Shown in pieces: positions 50,589 to 58,609 of a DNA stretch of 64,000 nucleotides. The stretch's first letter is position 1. Each line of letters starts with the position of its first letter. A model generated the notes under the pieces. It saw nothing but the letters and a program-made list of their open reading frames with translations. It searched no databases and had not been told where the DNA came from. A program made the position numbers and the translations under genes. The DNA comes from Terriglobia bacterium (GTDB lineage Bacteria; Acidobacteriota; Terriglobia; Acidiferrales; UBA7541). The DNA is taken from contig JAIQGG010000004.1 of assembly GCA_020072785.1 (NCBI GenBank), forward strand, positions 124,001 to 188,000. The letters run 5' to 3'.

Positions 50589-52313
50589 CTACTTGGCCGG
50601 ATAGGGGTAGCCGCGGGCCAGCACCTGTTCCAAGGCAGCGTCGTAGCCGTAGAGGTCGTCGAAGAAGCGCGCTTCGCCGGTTTCCGTGACGACGGCTGTG
50701 GCATAGAAGATGAGCACCGGGATGGGGGTGGCCACGCGCACGTGCTGGTTATCCTTTGCTTGTGTGACCGCGAAGCGGTCAACTCCGCTCTGCATGGCGG
50801 CTTCCACCTTCTCCAGGTCCCAGCCGGGATTATGCCGCAGAACCCAGGCGGCGAGCAGCGCGGGATTTTCCACGCGGATGCAGCCGTGGCTGAAGTCGCG
50901 GCGCGCTTTGGAGAAAAGCTCCGTTGCCGGCGTGCCATGCAGGTAGACGTCGTAGGAATTGGGGAAGAGAATCTTGACCCCGTCGAGAGCGTTCTTGGGG
51001 CCGGGGCGCTGGCGGACCTCGAGCGTGCCGGCCTGCAGCTGGCGCAGGACGTCCGGGGTCAGCTCGCCGGTGACCAGCTCGCCGGCGTGGGTGACGACTT
51101 CAAAATCGTTCTTGACGAGGTAGGCGGGATCTTTTTCGAGGGCGGGAAGGATCTCGTCGCGCTGCAGGGAAAGCGGCACATTCCAGTAGGGGCGGAAGAC
51201 AACCTCACCGATGGAGTCGGCGAAGGCCGGGGTTTCATAGCCGTAGGCCTGGCCCACGACGACGTTCATGGAGAGGGCCACGCCGAGGTTCTCATCGAAG
51301 GCGCGCAAGCGATATTCGGGGATATTGACGACGACGGGAGGCTGGGCGAATTCGTGAGGGAGCCAGCGCAGGCGCTCGAGAGTGAGCTGGAACTGGCGGA
51401 TACGGCGCGCGAGCGGGGTATTGAGTTGGGCCAGGGTGTCCGGGCCGAGGAGGCCGTCGGGCTCCAGGCCATGGCGTTCCTGAAAGCGCTTGACGGCGAG
51501 CACCAGCGCGCCGCGGTAGATGCGCGTGCGCGGCGGGACGTGCGCTTCGAGGGGGAGATCGCCGAGCAGGCGCAGGAGCTGGGCCAGGCGCGGGAGGCCG
51601 GGATAGCGTGCGCCGGGGCGCACGGCGCGCGGGGGAACGGGCAGGAGTTCGCCGCTATCGTGCCGGGCCAGGGCGAGGTAGTGCTGCAAGGCCTGCTGGA
51701 TGCGGCGATAGACGGGGAACGGCGGCTCGACGCCGGCGAGGACGGCTTTCACACTGGTAGCGCGCACGACACGCTCGCGGACGAATTCGGAGAGGACGTA
51801 TTTCTTGTGCTCGATGTCAAAGCCGAAATGGAAATAACGCGGGTTGACCTTGCCGATGTGCAGGTCGGAGATGTAGCGCATGAGGCAGACAGTGACGGCG
51901 GCGTCGAAGCGTTCGAGATTGCCGGGGGTGGGCGATTGGCGCAGCTGCTCGATGCGCGCGGCCCAGCGCGGGCCGTCGTAGTCCTCGGTATTCAGCCCTT
52001 TGTCATCGGCGGAGCGGAAGACGTCGAAGAGGGCCAGGGCCTGGGGAGTGGGCGCGGCGTTCGCGGACCAGGCGAGGGCGTAATTTGTGGGGAGGTAGAA
52101 ATCGCGAAGCTCGGAGCGATAGTCGGAGAAATCGGGCCAGCGCAGATCGTCCAGCCGGCCGGTGGCGATGATGGCGCGCAGGGTGGCGCCGGGCCCGGCG
52201 AGTTGCGGCGGCGCGGGTTCCTGCCGTGCGGGCGGGGCTGCGCGTAAGGAGACGGGAGCCACAAGCGCCAGGGGGAGCAGGAAGAGCAGCGGCGCCTGCA
52301 GGCGATTGCGCAT
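50589..52313 (-). CDS. Secreted L,D-transpeptidase (YcbB-like)
   Basis: Periplasmic enzyme forming 3-3 cross-links in peptidoglycan. Signal peptide at residues 1-26, a scaffold domain (about 60-220), a peptidoglycan-binding motif (about 260-295, VKRFQERHGLEPDGLLGPDT), then the YkuD domain with the active-site motif SHGCIRVE near residue 495. ATG 52313 is chosen; GTG 52329-52331 is possible. Near residue 523 the conserved stretch between AAMQSG and KDNQHV is lengthened by VDRFAVTQA, encoded by a palindromic element. It starts 21 bp after pgi and is probably co-transcribed. Confidence 0.93.
   Translation of the reverse strand: MRNRLQAPLLFLLPLALVAPVSLRAAPPARQEPAPPQLAGPGATLRAIIATGRLDDLRWPDFSDYRSELRDFYLPTNYALAWSANAAPTPQALALFDVFRSADDKGLNTEDYDGPRWAARIEQLRQSPTPGNLERFDAAVTVCLMRYISDLHIGKVNPRYFHFGFDIEHKKYVLSEFVRERVVRATSVKAVLAGVEPPFPVYRRIQQALQHYLALARHDSGELLPVPPRAVRPGARYPGLPRLAQLLRLLGDLPLEAHVPPRTRIYRGALVLAVKRFQERHGLEPDGLLGPDTLAQLNTPLARRIRQFQLTLERLRWLPHEFAQPPVVVNIPEYRLRAFDENLGVALSMNVVVGQAYGYETPAFADSIGEVVFRPYWNVPLSLQRDEILPALEKDPAYLVKNDFEVVTHAGELVTGELTPDVLRQLQAGTLEVRQRPGPKNALDGVKILFPNSYDVYLHGTPATELFSKARRDFSHGCIRVENPALLAAWVLRHNPGWDLEKVEAAMQSGVDRFAVTQAKDNQHVRVATPIPVLIFYATAVVTETGEARFFDDLYGYDAALEQVLARGYPYPAK
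50761..50781 (-). repeat. Palindromic element inside the L,D-transpeptidase gene
   Basis: Perfect copy, encoding VDRFAVT in frame on the minus strand, in a surface loop of the catalytic domain's C-terminal part. AAAGGAT follows 9 nt later. Confidence 0.92.
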
Positions 52314-52334
52314 TCGCTGTGGCCGCCTCACGGG

Positions 52335-53993
52335 TCAGCCGTGCACGGCCGCTTCGAACGATTTGATTCCGGTGGCGGCGTCGCGGCCGAGCTGCACGCG
52401 GAGGATGCGGCGTCCGCGCTGCGCCAGGGCCTGGAAATCGCCGAGGGCCTGCGCCTGAATGAGCTGCGCGAAGGTGTAGTCGGTTTCCGGGACGGCCAGC
52501 GGCTCGGAGGGCTCGTCAAGAAACTGCACGAAGAGGCCGGTATTGGGGCCGCCCTTGTGCAACTGTCCGGTGGAGTGCAGAAAGCGCGGGCCGTAGCCGA
52601 GGGTGGTGGCCAGGCGCGTGGTGTCGCGCAGGGTCTTCTGGAGCGAGGCGAGCGCCACGGTGGTGGCGGCGGTGGGAGCGAGATAGGCTTGCAAGGCGAT
52701 GTAGTCGCCGGGCTGGGCTGTGCCGAGCCAGTCCGCGACGGCTTTCTGCAGCGCGGCGCGGTCGGAGGCGAGGACCGGCGCGTCTGCGGCGGCGCCCTGC
52801 GCCGCGCCGGCCATGGCCTGGCGCGCGAGAGTTTTTGCCAGCTCGACGTCCGGCTGGTCGAAAGGCTGAACACCAAGAGCGGCGCCGGCGGCGGCGACGG
52901 CCACTTCCCAGCGGAAAAATTCCTGGCCGAGGTTGCTGTTTTCCCCAGATTCGATGCGGATCACCGGGTGGCCCACGGTCTCGAGGGTCTTCAGGCGGGC
53001 CTGCTGGCCGGCATCGGCATCCTGCGCTGCGCGCAGCGAGACGAAGACGCGATCCTGGGCGTATTGTTCCGGAGCGCCGAGGGGTTCGCCGGCGACGGGG
53101 ATAATGCCTTTACCGTTCTTGCCGGTGCTTTCGGCGATGAGCTGTTCGAGCCAGGCGGGGAGCAGGAACAGCGAGGGCGAAGTGACAAAAGTGACTTTGT
53201 CGCGGCCGGCGCGGGCCAGTTCCGCGAGCGCTGCGCCCAGAACCAGACCGGGGTTGCTGGTTGCGGGCACGGTGCCGGCGCAGGCCTGGGCCATGCGGCT
53301 GGCCGCCTGCAGGAAGCGCGCGACGTCCACGCCGAGGAGCGCGGCGGGGACCAGGCCGAAGTGGGTCAGCGCGGAATAGCGGCCGCCGACATCCGGGAGA
53401 GCTTCGAAGACGCGGCGGAAGTTGCGCGCCGCGGCGTGCTTGCCCAGGACCGTGCCGGGATCGGTGATGGCGACGAAGTGGCTGCCAGGGATTTTGGTTT
53501 TCTCGGCGACGCGGGCCCAGAAATAGTTGAGGAAAGAGTTGGGCTCGATGGTCGTGCCGGACTTGCTGGAGACGACGAAAAGCGTGCGTTCGAGGTTCAC
53601 GCTCTTTTCCACGGCGCGGACGGCGTCGGGATGGGTGCTGTCGAGGACGGTGAGCGCGGGGTAGCCAGCGGTGTGGCCGAAGGTCCTGGAGAAGACTTCC
53701 GGAGCTAGGCTGGAGCCGCCCATGCCGAGGAGGACGACGTGCTCGAATCCGGCGGCGCGGACTTCCTGCACGAAAGCGGCGATAGCGGGGACGTGCGCCT
53801 GCATGGCGTCGGGCAGCGTGAGCCAACCGAGACGGTTGACGATTTCCGCGGGCTCCTTGGCCCACAGGGTGTGGTCCTTGGCCCAGAGGCGGCGGGCAAA
53901 GCCCGTGGCGTCCCAATCGGCGAGGCGCTGGTCGGCGGCGCGCTGCGCGGAGCCGAGGCTTATGCGCAGGGGATTTACGGGGCTATCGAACAT
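52335..53993 (-). CDS. pgi: Glucose-6-phosphate isomerase
   Basis: Interconverts glucose 6-phosphate and fructose 6-phosphate. SIS-type sugar binding: VLLGMGGSSLAPEVF, VVSSKSGTTIEPNSFLNYFW and the catalytic Glu region (ESGENSNLGQEFFRWEVAV). The 552 residues and the diverged motifs match the long form often found beside transaldolase in cyanobacteria and Acidobacteria (there sometimes fused to it). Overlaps tal by 11 bp, so translationally coupled. Confidence 0.93.
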   Translation of the reverse strand: MFDSPVNPLRISLGSAQRAADQRLADWDATGFARRLWAKDHTLWAKEPAEIVNRLGWLTLPDAMQAHVPAIAAFVQEVRAAGFEHVVLLGMGGSSLAPEVFSRTFGHTAGYPALTVLDSTHPDAVRAVEKSVNLERTLFVVSSKSGTTIEPNSFLNYFWARVAEKTKIPGSHFVAITDPGTVLGKHAAARNFRRVFEALPDVGGRYSALTHFGLVPAALLGVDVARFLQAASRMAQACAGTVPATSNPGLVLGAALAELARAGRDKVTFVTSPSLFLLPAWLEQLIAESTGKNGKGIIPVAGEPLGAPEQYAQDRVFVSLRAAQDADAGQQARLKTLETVGHPVIRIESGENSNLGQEFFRWEVAVAAAGAALGVQPFDQPDVELAKTLARQAMAGAAQGAAADAPVLASDRAALQKAVADWLGTAQPGDYIALQAYLAPTAATTVALASLQKTLRDTTRLATTLGYGPRFLHSTGQLHKGGPNTGLFVQFLDEPSEPLAVPETDYTFAQLIQAQALGDFQALAQRGRRILRVQLGRDAATGIKSFEAAVHG

Positions 53994-55107
53994 CTGCGAT
54001 CTTTTCGCGCTTGGCTTCGAGGGCCGTGAGGAGCTGTTTGTAGGAGTCTGCGAAAAGGGTGACGCCCTGGCTTTGCAGGGTCTCCGTGATGGCGGCGAGG
54101 TCGATGCCGGCTTTGGCCAGCCCGGCGAGAACCTGGCGGGCTTCCGCCAAGCGGCCGGTGAGGGTCAGCTTGACGGCGCCGTGATCGCGGAAGGCCTCGA
54201 GTGTGGCGGGGGGCAGGGTGTTGACGGTGTGCGGGCCGATCAACTCGTCCACGTAGAGGACGTCGGAGTAGGCGGGATTCTTGGTGCCGGTGCTGGCCCA
54301 CAGCGGGCGCTGCACGCGCGCGCCTTTTTCCGCGAGTTTTTGGAAACGGGGGCTTTCGAAAACTTCCTGGAAGCGCTGGTAGACGATGCGGGAGTTGGCG
54401 ATGGCGGCTTTGCCGCGCAGGGCCAGAGCGTCGGGGGAGCCGTTGCGCTCGAGCTCTTTGTCCACCAGGGTGTCCACGCGGCTGACGAAGAAAGAGGCGA
54501 CGGAGGCGGCGCCCTGGGGATTCTTGTTTTTCTCGATGCCGCGGATGTAGGCCTGGGCCACGGCTTCATAGTGCGCCAGGGAAAACATCAGGGTGACGTT
54601 GACGTTGATGCCCTCGGCGATGAGCGTTTCGACGGCGAAGACGCCTTCCTTGGTGGCGGGCACCTTGATCATGAGGTTGGGGCGGGCGATGGCTTTCCAC
54701 AGGCGGCGGGCTTCGCTGAGGGTGACCTGGGTGTTGTAGGCCAAGTCCGGGGCCACCTCGAAGCTGACGAAGCCGTCGGCACCGTTGGTGGAGTCGTAGA
54801 CGGGACGGAGGACGTCGGCGGCCATCTGGATGTCCTCGATGGCCAGGCGCTCGTAGAGGGGAACGGTGTCCATGGCGGGATTGGCGGCCAGGGCCTGGCG
54901 CAGGGCTTCGTCGTAGTCGCTGCTGCCGGCGATGGCCTTTTCGAAAATGGTGGGATTGCTGGTCATGCCGCGGAGGCCGGCGTCGACGAGCTGCTGCAGC
55001 TCGCCGCTGGTGACCAGGGTGCGGCGGATGAAATCGAGCCAGATGGACTGGCCGAGCTTGTGCAGTTCCTGCAGGGTGTTTCCCGGAGCCATCTTAGTCC
55101 CGCCCAT
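53983..55107 (-). CDS. tal: Transaldolase
   Basis: Transfers dihydroxyacetone between sugar phosphates in the non-oxidative pentose phosphate pathway. [12 protein letters not shown] near the start, [13 protein letters not shown], and the Schiff-base lysine in [12 protein letters not shown] near residue 146. 374 residues, the long (TalB-like type 2/3) form. Strong GGAGG 6 nt before the ATG, which lies within the last codons of rpiB (14 bp overlap). Confidence 0.95.
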   Translation of the reverse strand: MGGTKMAPGNTLQELHKLGQSIWLDFIRRTLVTSGELQQLVDAGLRGMTSNPTIFEKAIAGSSDYDEALRQALAANPAMDTVPLYERLAIEDIQMAADVLRPVYDSTNGADGFVSFEVAPDLAYNTQVTLSEARRLWKAIARPNLMIKVPATKEGVFAVETLIAEGINVNVTLMFSLAHYEAVAQAYIRGIEKNKNPQGAASVASFFVSRVDTLVDKELERNGSPDALALRGKAAIANSRIVYQRFQEVFESPRFQKLAEKGARVQRPLWASTGTKNPAYSDVLYVDELIGPHTVNTLPPATLEAFRDHGAVKLTLTGRLAEARQVLAGLAKAGIDLAAITETLQSQGVTLFADSYKQLLTALEAKREKIADVR

Positions 55108-55549
55108 ATTTGACCTCCAAAGCCTGAACTTTCGCGAGACGCCGCTCGTGGCGCGCTTCGTGGGAAAACTTTGCGCGGACGAAGACGCTGACCAGCTCCT
55201 CGGCGAGTTTGGAGCCGATGACGCGCGCGCCGAGGACCAGCACGTTCATGTTGTCGTGCTCCACGCCCTGATGCGCGGAGTAGGTGTCGTGGCACAGGCC
55301 GGCGCGGATGCCGGGGAGGATGTTGGCGGCGACGCTGGCGCCGACGCCGCTGCCGCAGATGAGAATGCCGCGGTCGGAGCGGCCTTCGAGGACGGCCTTG
55401 CCGATGGCTTCGGCAAAGTCCGGATAGTCGGAGGGCTGGTCGTTGAAGGAGCCGACATCGAGAGTTTCGTGGCCCAGGCCGCGCAGGAATTCGCCGATGG
55501 CGTTCTTCAGCGCGAATCCGGCGTGGTCGGAGGCGAGGGCGATTTTCAT
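55094..55549 (-). CDS. rpiB: Ribose-5-phosphate isomerase B
   Basis: Interconverts ribulose and ribose 5-phosphate. Typical LacA/RpiB sequence: [16 protein letters not shown] at the N-terminus, catalytic Cys in [20 protein letters not shown] near residue 66, and [11 protein letters not shown]. 151 residues, full length. Sits 6 bp after the tkt stop. Confidence 0.96.
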   Translation of the reverse strand: MKIALASDHAGFALKNAIGEFLRGLGHETLDVGSFNDQPSDYPDFAEAIGKAVLEGRSDRGILICGSGVGASVAANILPGIRAGLCHDTYSAHQGVEHDNMNVLVLGARVIGSKLAEELVSVFVRAKFSHEARHERRLAKVQALEVKYGRD

Positions 55550-55555
55550 CTGGTC

Positions 55556-57625
55556 CTATTTTGCCAGAACTGAGCGGACCGCGGCCATCACGCTCTCGGG
55601 CACGAAGCCGAACTTCTTCAGCAGGTCCTTGAGCGGGGCGGAGGCGCCGAAGGCCGTCATGCCGATCGCACGCCCCTTGGCGCCGACGTATTTCTCCCAG
55701 CCCTGGGTCACGCCCATTTCGACGGAGACGCGCGCGGTGACGTCCGGGGGGAGGACGGCGTCGCGGTAGGCTTGCGGCTGGCGGTCGAAGAGCTCCCAGG
55801 AGGGCATGCTCACCAGACGCACGCGGAGGCCTTCGGCGGAAAGTTTTTCATAGGCCTCGAGGCAGAGGGGCACTTCGCTGCCGGTGGCGATGAGGATGGC
55901 TTCGGGCTTGCCGCCTCTGGCTTCGGCGAGAATGTAGGCGCCTTGCGCGACGCCGGAGGCCGGGGCGTAGCGGGTGCGATCCAGGGTGGGGACGGCCTGG
56001 CGGGTGAGGATGAGGGCGGCGGGCTCATGGCGCAACTGCAGGATGACGCGCCAGGCTTCGGCGACCTCGTTGGCGTCGCCGGGGCGCAGAACGAGGAGGC
56101 CGGGAATGGCGCGCAGCGAGGCGACCTGCTCGATGGGCTGGTGCGTGGGGCCGTCCTCACCGACGGCGATGGAGTCGTGCGTGAAGATGTAGATGACGGG
56201 CAGCTCCATGAGGGCGCTGAGGCGGATGGGCGCGCGCATGTAGTCGCTGAAGACGAGGAAGGTGGAGCCGTAGGGGCGAAGTTTGGAAACGGAGAGGCCG
56301 TTGGCGATGGCGCCCATGACGTGTTCGCGGATGCCGAAATGCAGATTGCGGCCGCCGCGAGTGGCCGCCTGGAAATGGCCGGCGCCTTCGAAAGTGAGCA
56401 GAGTCTTAGTGGAGGGAGCGAGGTCGGCGGAGCCGCCGAGGAGCCAGGGGATATTTTTGGCGACGGCGTTGAGCACTTTTCCGGAGGAGTCCCGGGTGGC
56501 CAGGCCCTTGGGGTCGGCGGGGAAGACGGGGAGGTCCTGGTCCCAGCCGTCGGGAAGCTGGCGCCGCTGCATCTGGGAGAGCTGCGCGGCGAGGTCGGGG
56601 TACTGCTTGCGGAATTCGGCGAACTTCGCGGTCCAGGCGGTGCATGCTGCGGCGCCCCGGGCGCCGACGCCGCTCTGGAAATGGTCATAGACGCCTTCGG
56701 GGACGAGAAACTTGGCATCCTCGGGCCAGCCGTAATTGCGCTTGGTGAGGCGAATCTCTTCTTCGCCGAGGGGCTCGCCGTGGGCGCTGTGGGTGTCCTG
56801 CTTGTGAGGGGAGCCGAAGGCGATGTGGCTGTCCACGATGATCAGGGTGGGACGGTCGGTGGTCTGCTGGAAGGTTTGCAGGGCGCGCTCGAGCATTCCG
56901 AGGTCGTTGGCGTCGGTGACGTGGATGACGCTCCATCCGTAGCCGGCGAAACGCGCGGCCACATCTTCGTTGAAGGCTAGATCGGTGCGGCCCTCGATAG
57001 TGATCCTGTTGCTGTCGTAGAGCCAGCAGAGGTTGGAAAGCTGGAGGTGCCCGGCGAGAGAGGCGGCTTCGCCGGAGAGGCCCTCCATCATGTCGCCGTC
57101 GCCGCAGAAGGCGTAGACGTTGAAGTCGAAGAGGTCGAAGCCGGGGCGGTTGAAGGTTTGCGCCAGCCAGAAGCGGGCGATGGCCATGCCCACGGAGTTG
57201 GCGAGGCCCTGGCCGAGAGGGCCGGTGGTGGTCTCGACGCCACTGGTCCAGCGGTATTCGGGGTGGCCGGGACACTTGCTGCCGAGCTGGCGGAAGCGCT
57301 TGATCTCCTCGAGGGAAACCGCGGGATCAACGAGGGGCTGATCGGCGGGGCTGACGTCTTTGACCTGGGCGAGATGCAGCAGGGAATAGAGGAGCATGGA
57401 GGCGTGGCCGCCGGAGAGGACGAAGCGGTCGCGGTTGGGCCAGAGGGGATCGCCGGGATCGAAGCGCAGGAAGCGCTGCCAGAGGCAGTAGGCCACGGGA
57501 GCGAGGCCCATGGGCGCGCCGGGATGGCCGGAGTTGGCCTGCTGCACGGCGTCCATGGAGAGCGTGCGGATGGTGTTGATGCAGAGCTGGTCCAACTGGG
57601 CCTGGCTGGGGTCTGACTGGCTCAC
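55556..57625 (-). CDS. tkt: Transketolase
   Basis: Thiamine-diphosphate enzyme of the pentose phosphate pathway. GTG start at 57625 (VSQSDPSQAQLDQLC) with GGGAG 6 nt upstream is preferred to an ATG at 57760, whose extra 45 residues look non-coding. Motifs: SGHPGAPMGLAPVAY, the cofactor motif FCGDGDMMEGLSGEA, and EDGPTHQPIEQVASLRAIPG in the pyrimidine domain. 689 residues, full length. First gene of tkt-rpiB-tal-pgi; together with the aldolase it covers sugar rearrangement below glucose 6-phosphate. Confidence 0.96.
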   Translation of the reverse strand: MSQSDPSQAQLDQLCINTIRTLSMDAVQQANSGHPGAPMGLAPVAYCLWQRFLRFDPGDPLWPNRDRFVLSGGHASMLLYSLLHLAQVKDVSPADQPLVDPAVSLEEIKRFRQLGSKCPGHPEYRWTSGVETTTGPLGQGLANSVGMAIARFWLAQTFNRPGFDLFDFNVYAFCGDGDMMEGLSGEAASLAGHLQLSNLCWLYDSNRITIEGRTDLAFNEDVAARFAGYGWSVIHVTDANDLGMLERALQTFQQTTDRPTLIIVDSHIAFGSPHKQDTHSAHGEPLGEEEIRLTKRNYGWPEDAKFLVPEGVYDHFQSGVGARGAAACTAWTAKFAEFRKQYPDLAAQLSQMQRRQLPDGWDQDLPVFPADPKGLATRDSSGKVLNAVAKNIPWLLGGSADLAPSTKTLLTFEGAGHFQAATRGGRNLHFGIREHVMGAIANGLSVSKLRPYGSTFLVFSDYMRAPIRLSALMELPVIYIFTHDSIAVGEDGPTHQPIEQVASLRAIPGLLVLRPGDANEVAEAWRVILQLRHEPAALILTRQAVPTLDRTRYAPASGVAQGAYILAEARGGKPEAILIATGSEVPLCLEAYEKLSAEGLRVRLVSMPSWELFDRQPQAYRDAVLPPDVTARVSVEMGVTQGWEKYVGAKGRAIGMTAFGASAPLKDLLKKFGFVPESVMAAVRSVLAK

Positions 57626-58083
57626 GTTTGCTCCCTGAGGGCAGGGCGTAATCGCCGCTGCCGGACCGTTCTGCGCCGCAGTGCAGGACGGAATGTATAA
57701 CGGATTTCTGGAGAAAAGGAAAACGGTTCGTTGTTCGGGAACCCGCACAGAATCCGCCACAGATTCTACCCTGTGCGAGGGTACTTTTGCTCGCCAGATG
57801 GCGCAAAAGCATTTGGACCAATCCTAAGAAAATTAGGGTTCGGTTAACGGGTTCGAAGTTGAAACAACCTGAGAGCAGCACCCTCAATACCGTGCTGTAT
57901 GACGCAGCAAGAGGCTAGACGAATCAGCTACATCGCGAATCGAAGTGCAACCATTGATCCCCGGTTCAAATCCTGGCGGGCTCACCAACTGTTCTGAATC
58001 CAGACAACACAGTCAGTAGCCCTGCCCATCTCTTGCGCTGCCTCCCGGATTGGACAGTGCGATTTGCGGGAAGCCCGGCGGCG
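57626..58083. other. Intergenic region between tkt and the STAS gene
   Basis: About 460 bp. On the minus strand a TATACA near 57692-57701 may serve tkt. A tRNA 3'-end-like fragment lies at 57955-57987. No gene supported. Confidence 0.45.
57955..57987 (+). pseudogene. tRNA 3'-end-like fragment
   Basis: TGATCCCCGGTTCAAATCC is like the T arm of a tRNA (T loop TTCAAAT; one C-T mismatch in the stem CCCGG / CCTGG) and is followed by CGGGCTC-A-CCA, like a 3' acceptor strand with encoded CCA. No matching 5' half (GAGCCCG) is found upstream. It may be the scar of an integrated element or a decayed tRNA; chance is possible. Confidence 0.4.
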
Positions 58084-58422
58084 CTAGCCGAACGAGGCCA
58101 CGGCCTGCGGCAGGTCATCGAAGATCTCAAAGAGTTTGACCAGGGCGACGAGCTTCAGCGTTTGCAGCACGAATTTAGAGGGCTTGAGAAGCTTGACCGT
58201 GCCGCCACGCTGCTTCGTGCTGGTGAGCGCGCGGACCAGCAGACCGATGCCGCTGGAGTCGATCATGGGAACTTCCTCGAGGTCCAGGACGAGGCGCAAT
58301 TCGCCGGCCCCCAACTGGTCGTTGAGGGTTTCGCTGAGACGGTCGAGCGACTCCCCCAGCTTGAGCGCCCCGCGCAGCTTGATAATTTTGACCTGCTCTT
58401 GCGTGCGGATGGTGATTTCCAA
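58084..58422 (-). CDS. STAS-domain protein (anti-sigma factor antagonist-like)
   Basis: SpoIIAA/RsbV-like regulator. Start is a TTG at 58422 (MEITIRTQEQVKIIKLRG) with GGGAGGGGG about 9 nt upstream; the frame extends further but without a plausible start. About 112 residues: KIIKLRGALKLGES, LVLDLEEVPMIDSSGIGLLV with the phosphorylatable serine pair DSSG near residue 56, and a C-terminal helix. No kinase or sigma factor gene is adjacent. Divergent from the GAF-HlyD operon, which it might regulate (inference). Confidence 0.85.
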   Translation of the reverse strand: MEITIRTQEQVKIIKLRGALKLGESLDRLSETLNDQLGAGELRLVLDLEEVPMIDSSGIGLLVRALTSTKQRGGTVKLLKPSKFVLQTLKLVALVKLFEIFDDLPQAVASFG

Positions 58423-58482
58423 GGCGTTTCCCCCTCCCTGTTCTGCCAGGGCGTCCGGACCCGGGAGCCCAGCCGGGTTTCG

Positions 58483-58511
58483 TTGACACCTATTAACTGC
58501 TCTGTTAGAGT
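58483..58511 (+). promoter_or_regulatory. Sigma-70-type promoter of the GAF-HlyD operon
   Basis: TTGACA (58483-58488), 17 bp spacer, TAGAGT (58506-58511). Predicted leader of about 90 nt to the ATG at 58610. Confidence 0.65.
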
Positions 58512-58609
58512 GCCCGCTCAAGTTAGGAAAAACGGGGACAAATTGCAAGAAGAAGAAATGGAAGTTTCGGAGGTTCTCGAAAAGACATTCCCGGCTTCTG
58601 AGATAAGTT

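Noticed and set aside
49374-52247. 957-codon plus-strand ORF, the longest open frame in the window
   Set aside because: It lies antisense to the aldolase and L,D-transpeptidase genes. Its Gly/Ala/Asp/Val-rich product has no domain; it is an open shadow frame of GC-rich codons.
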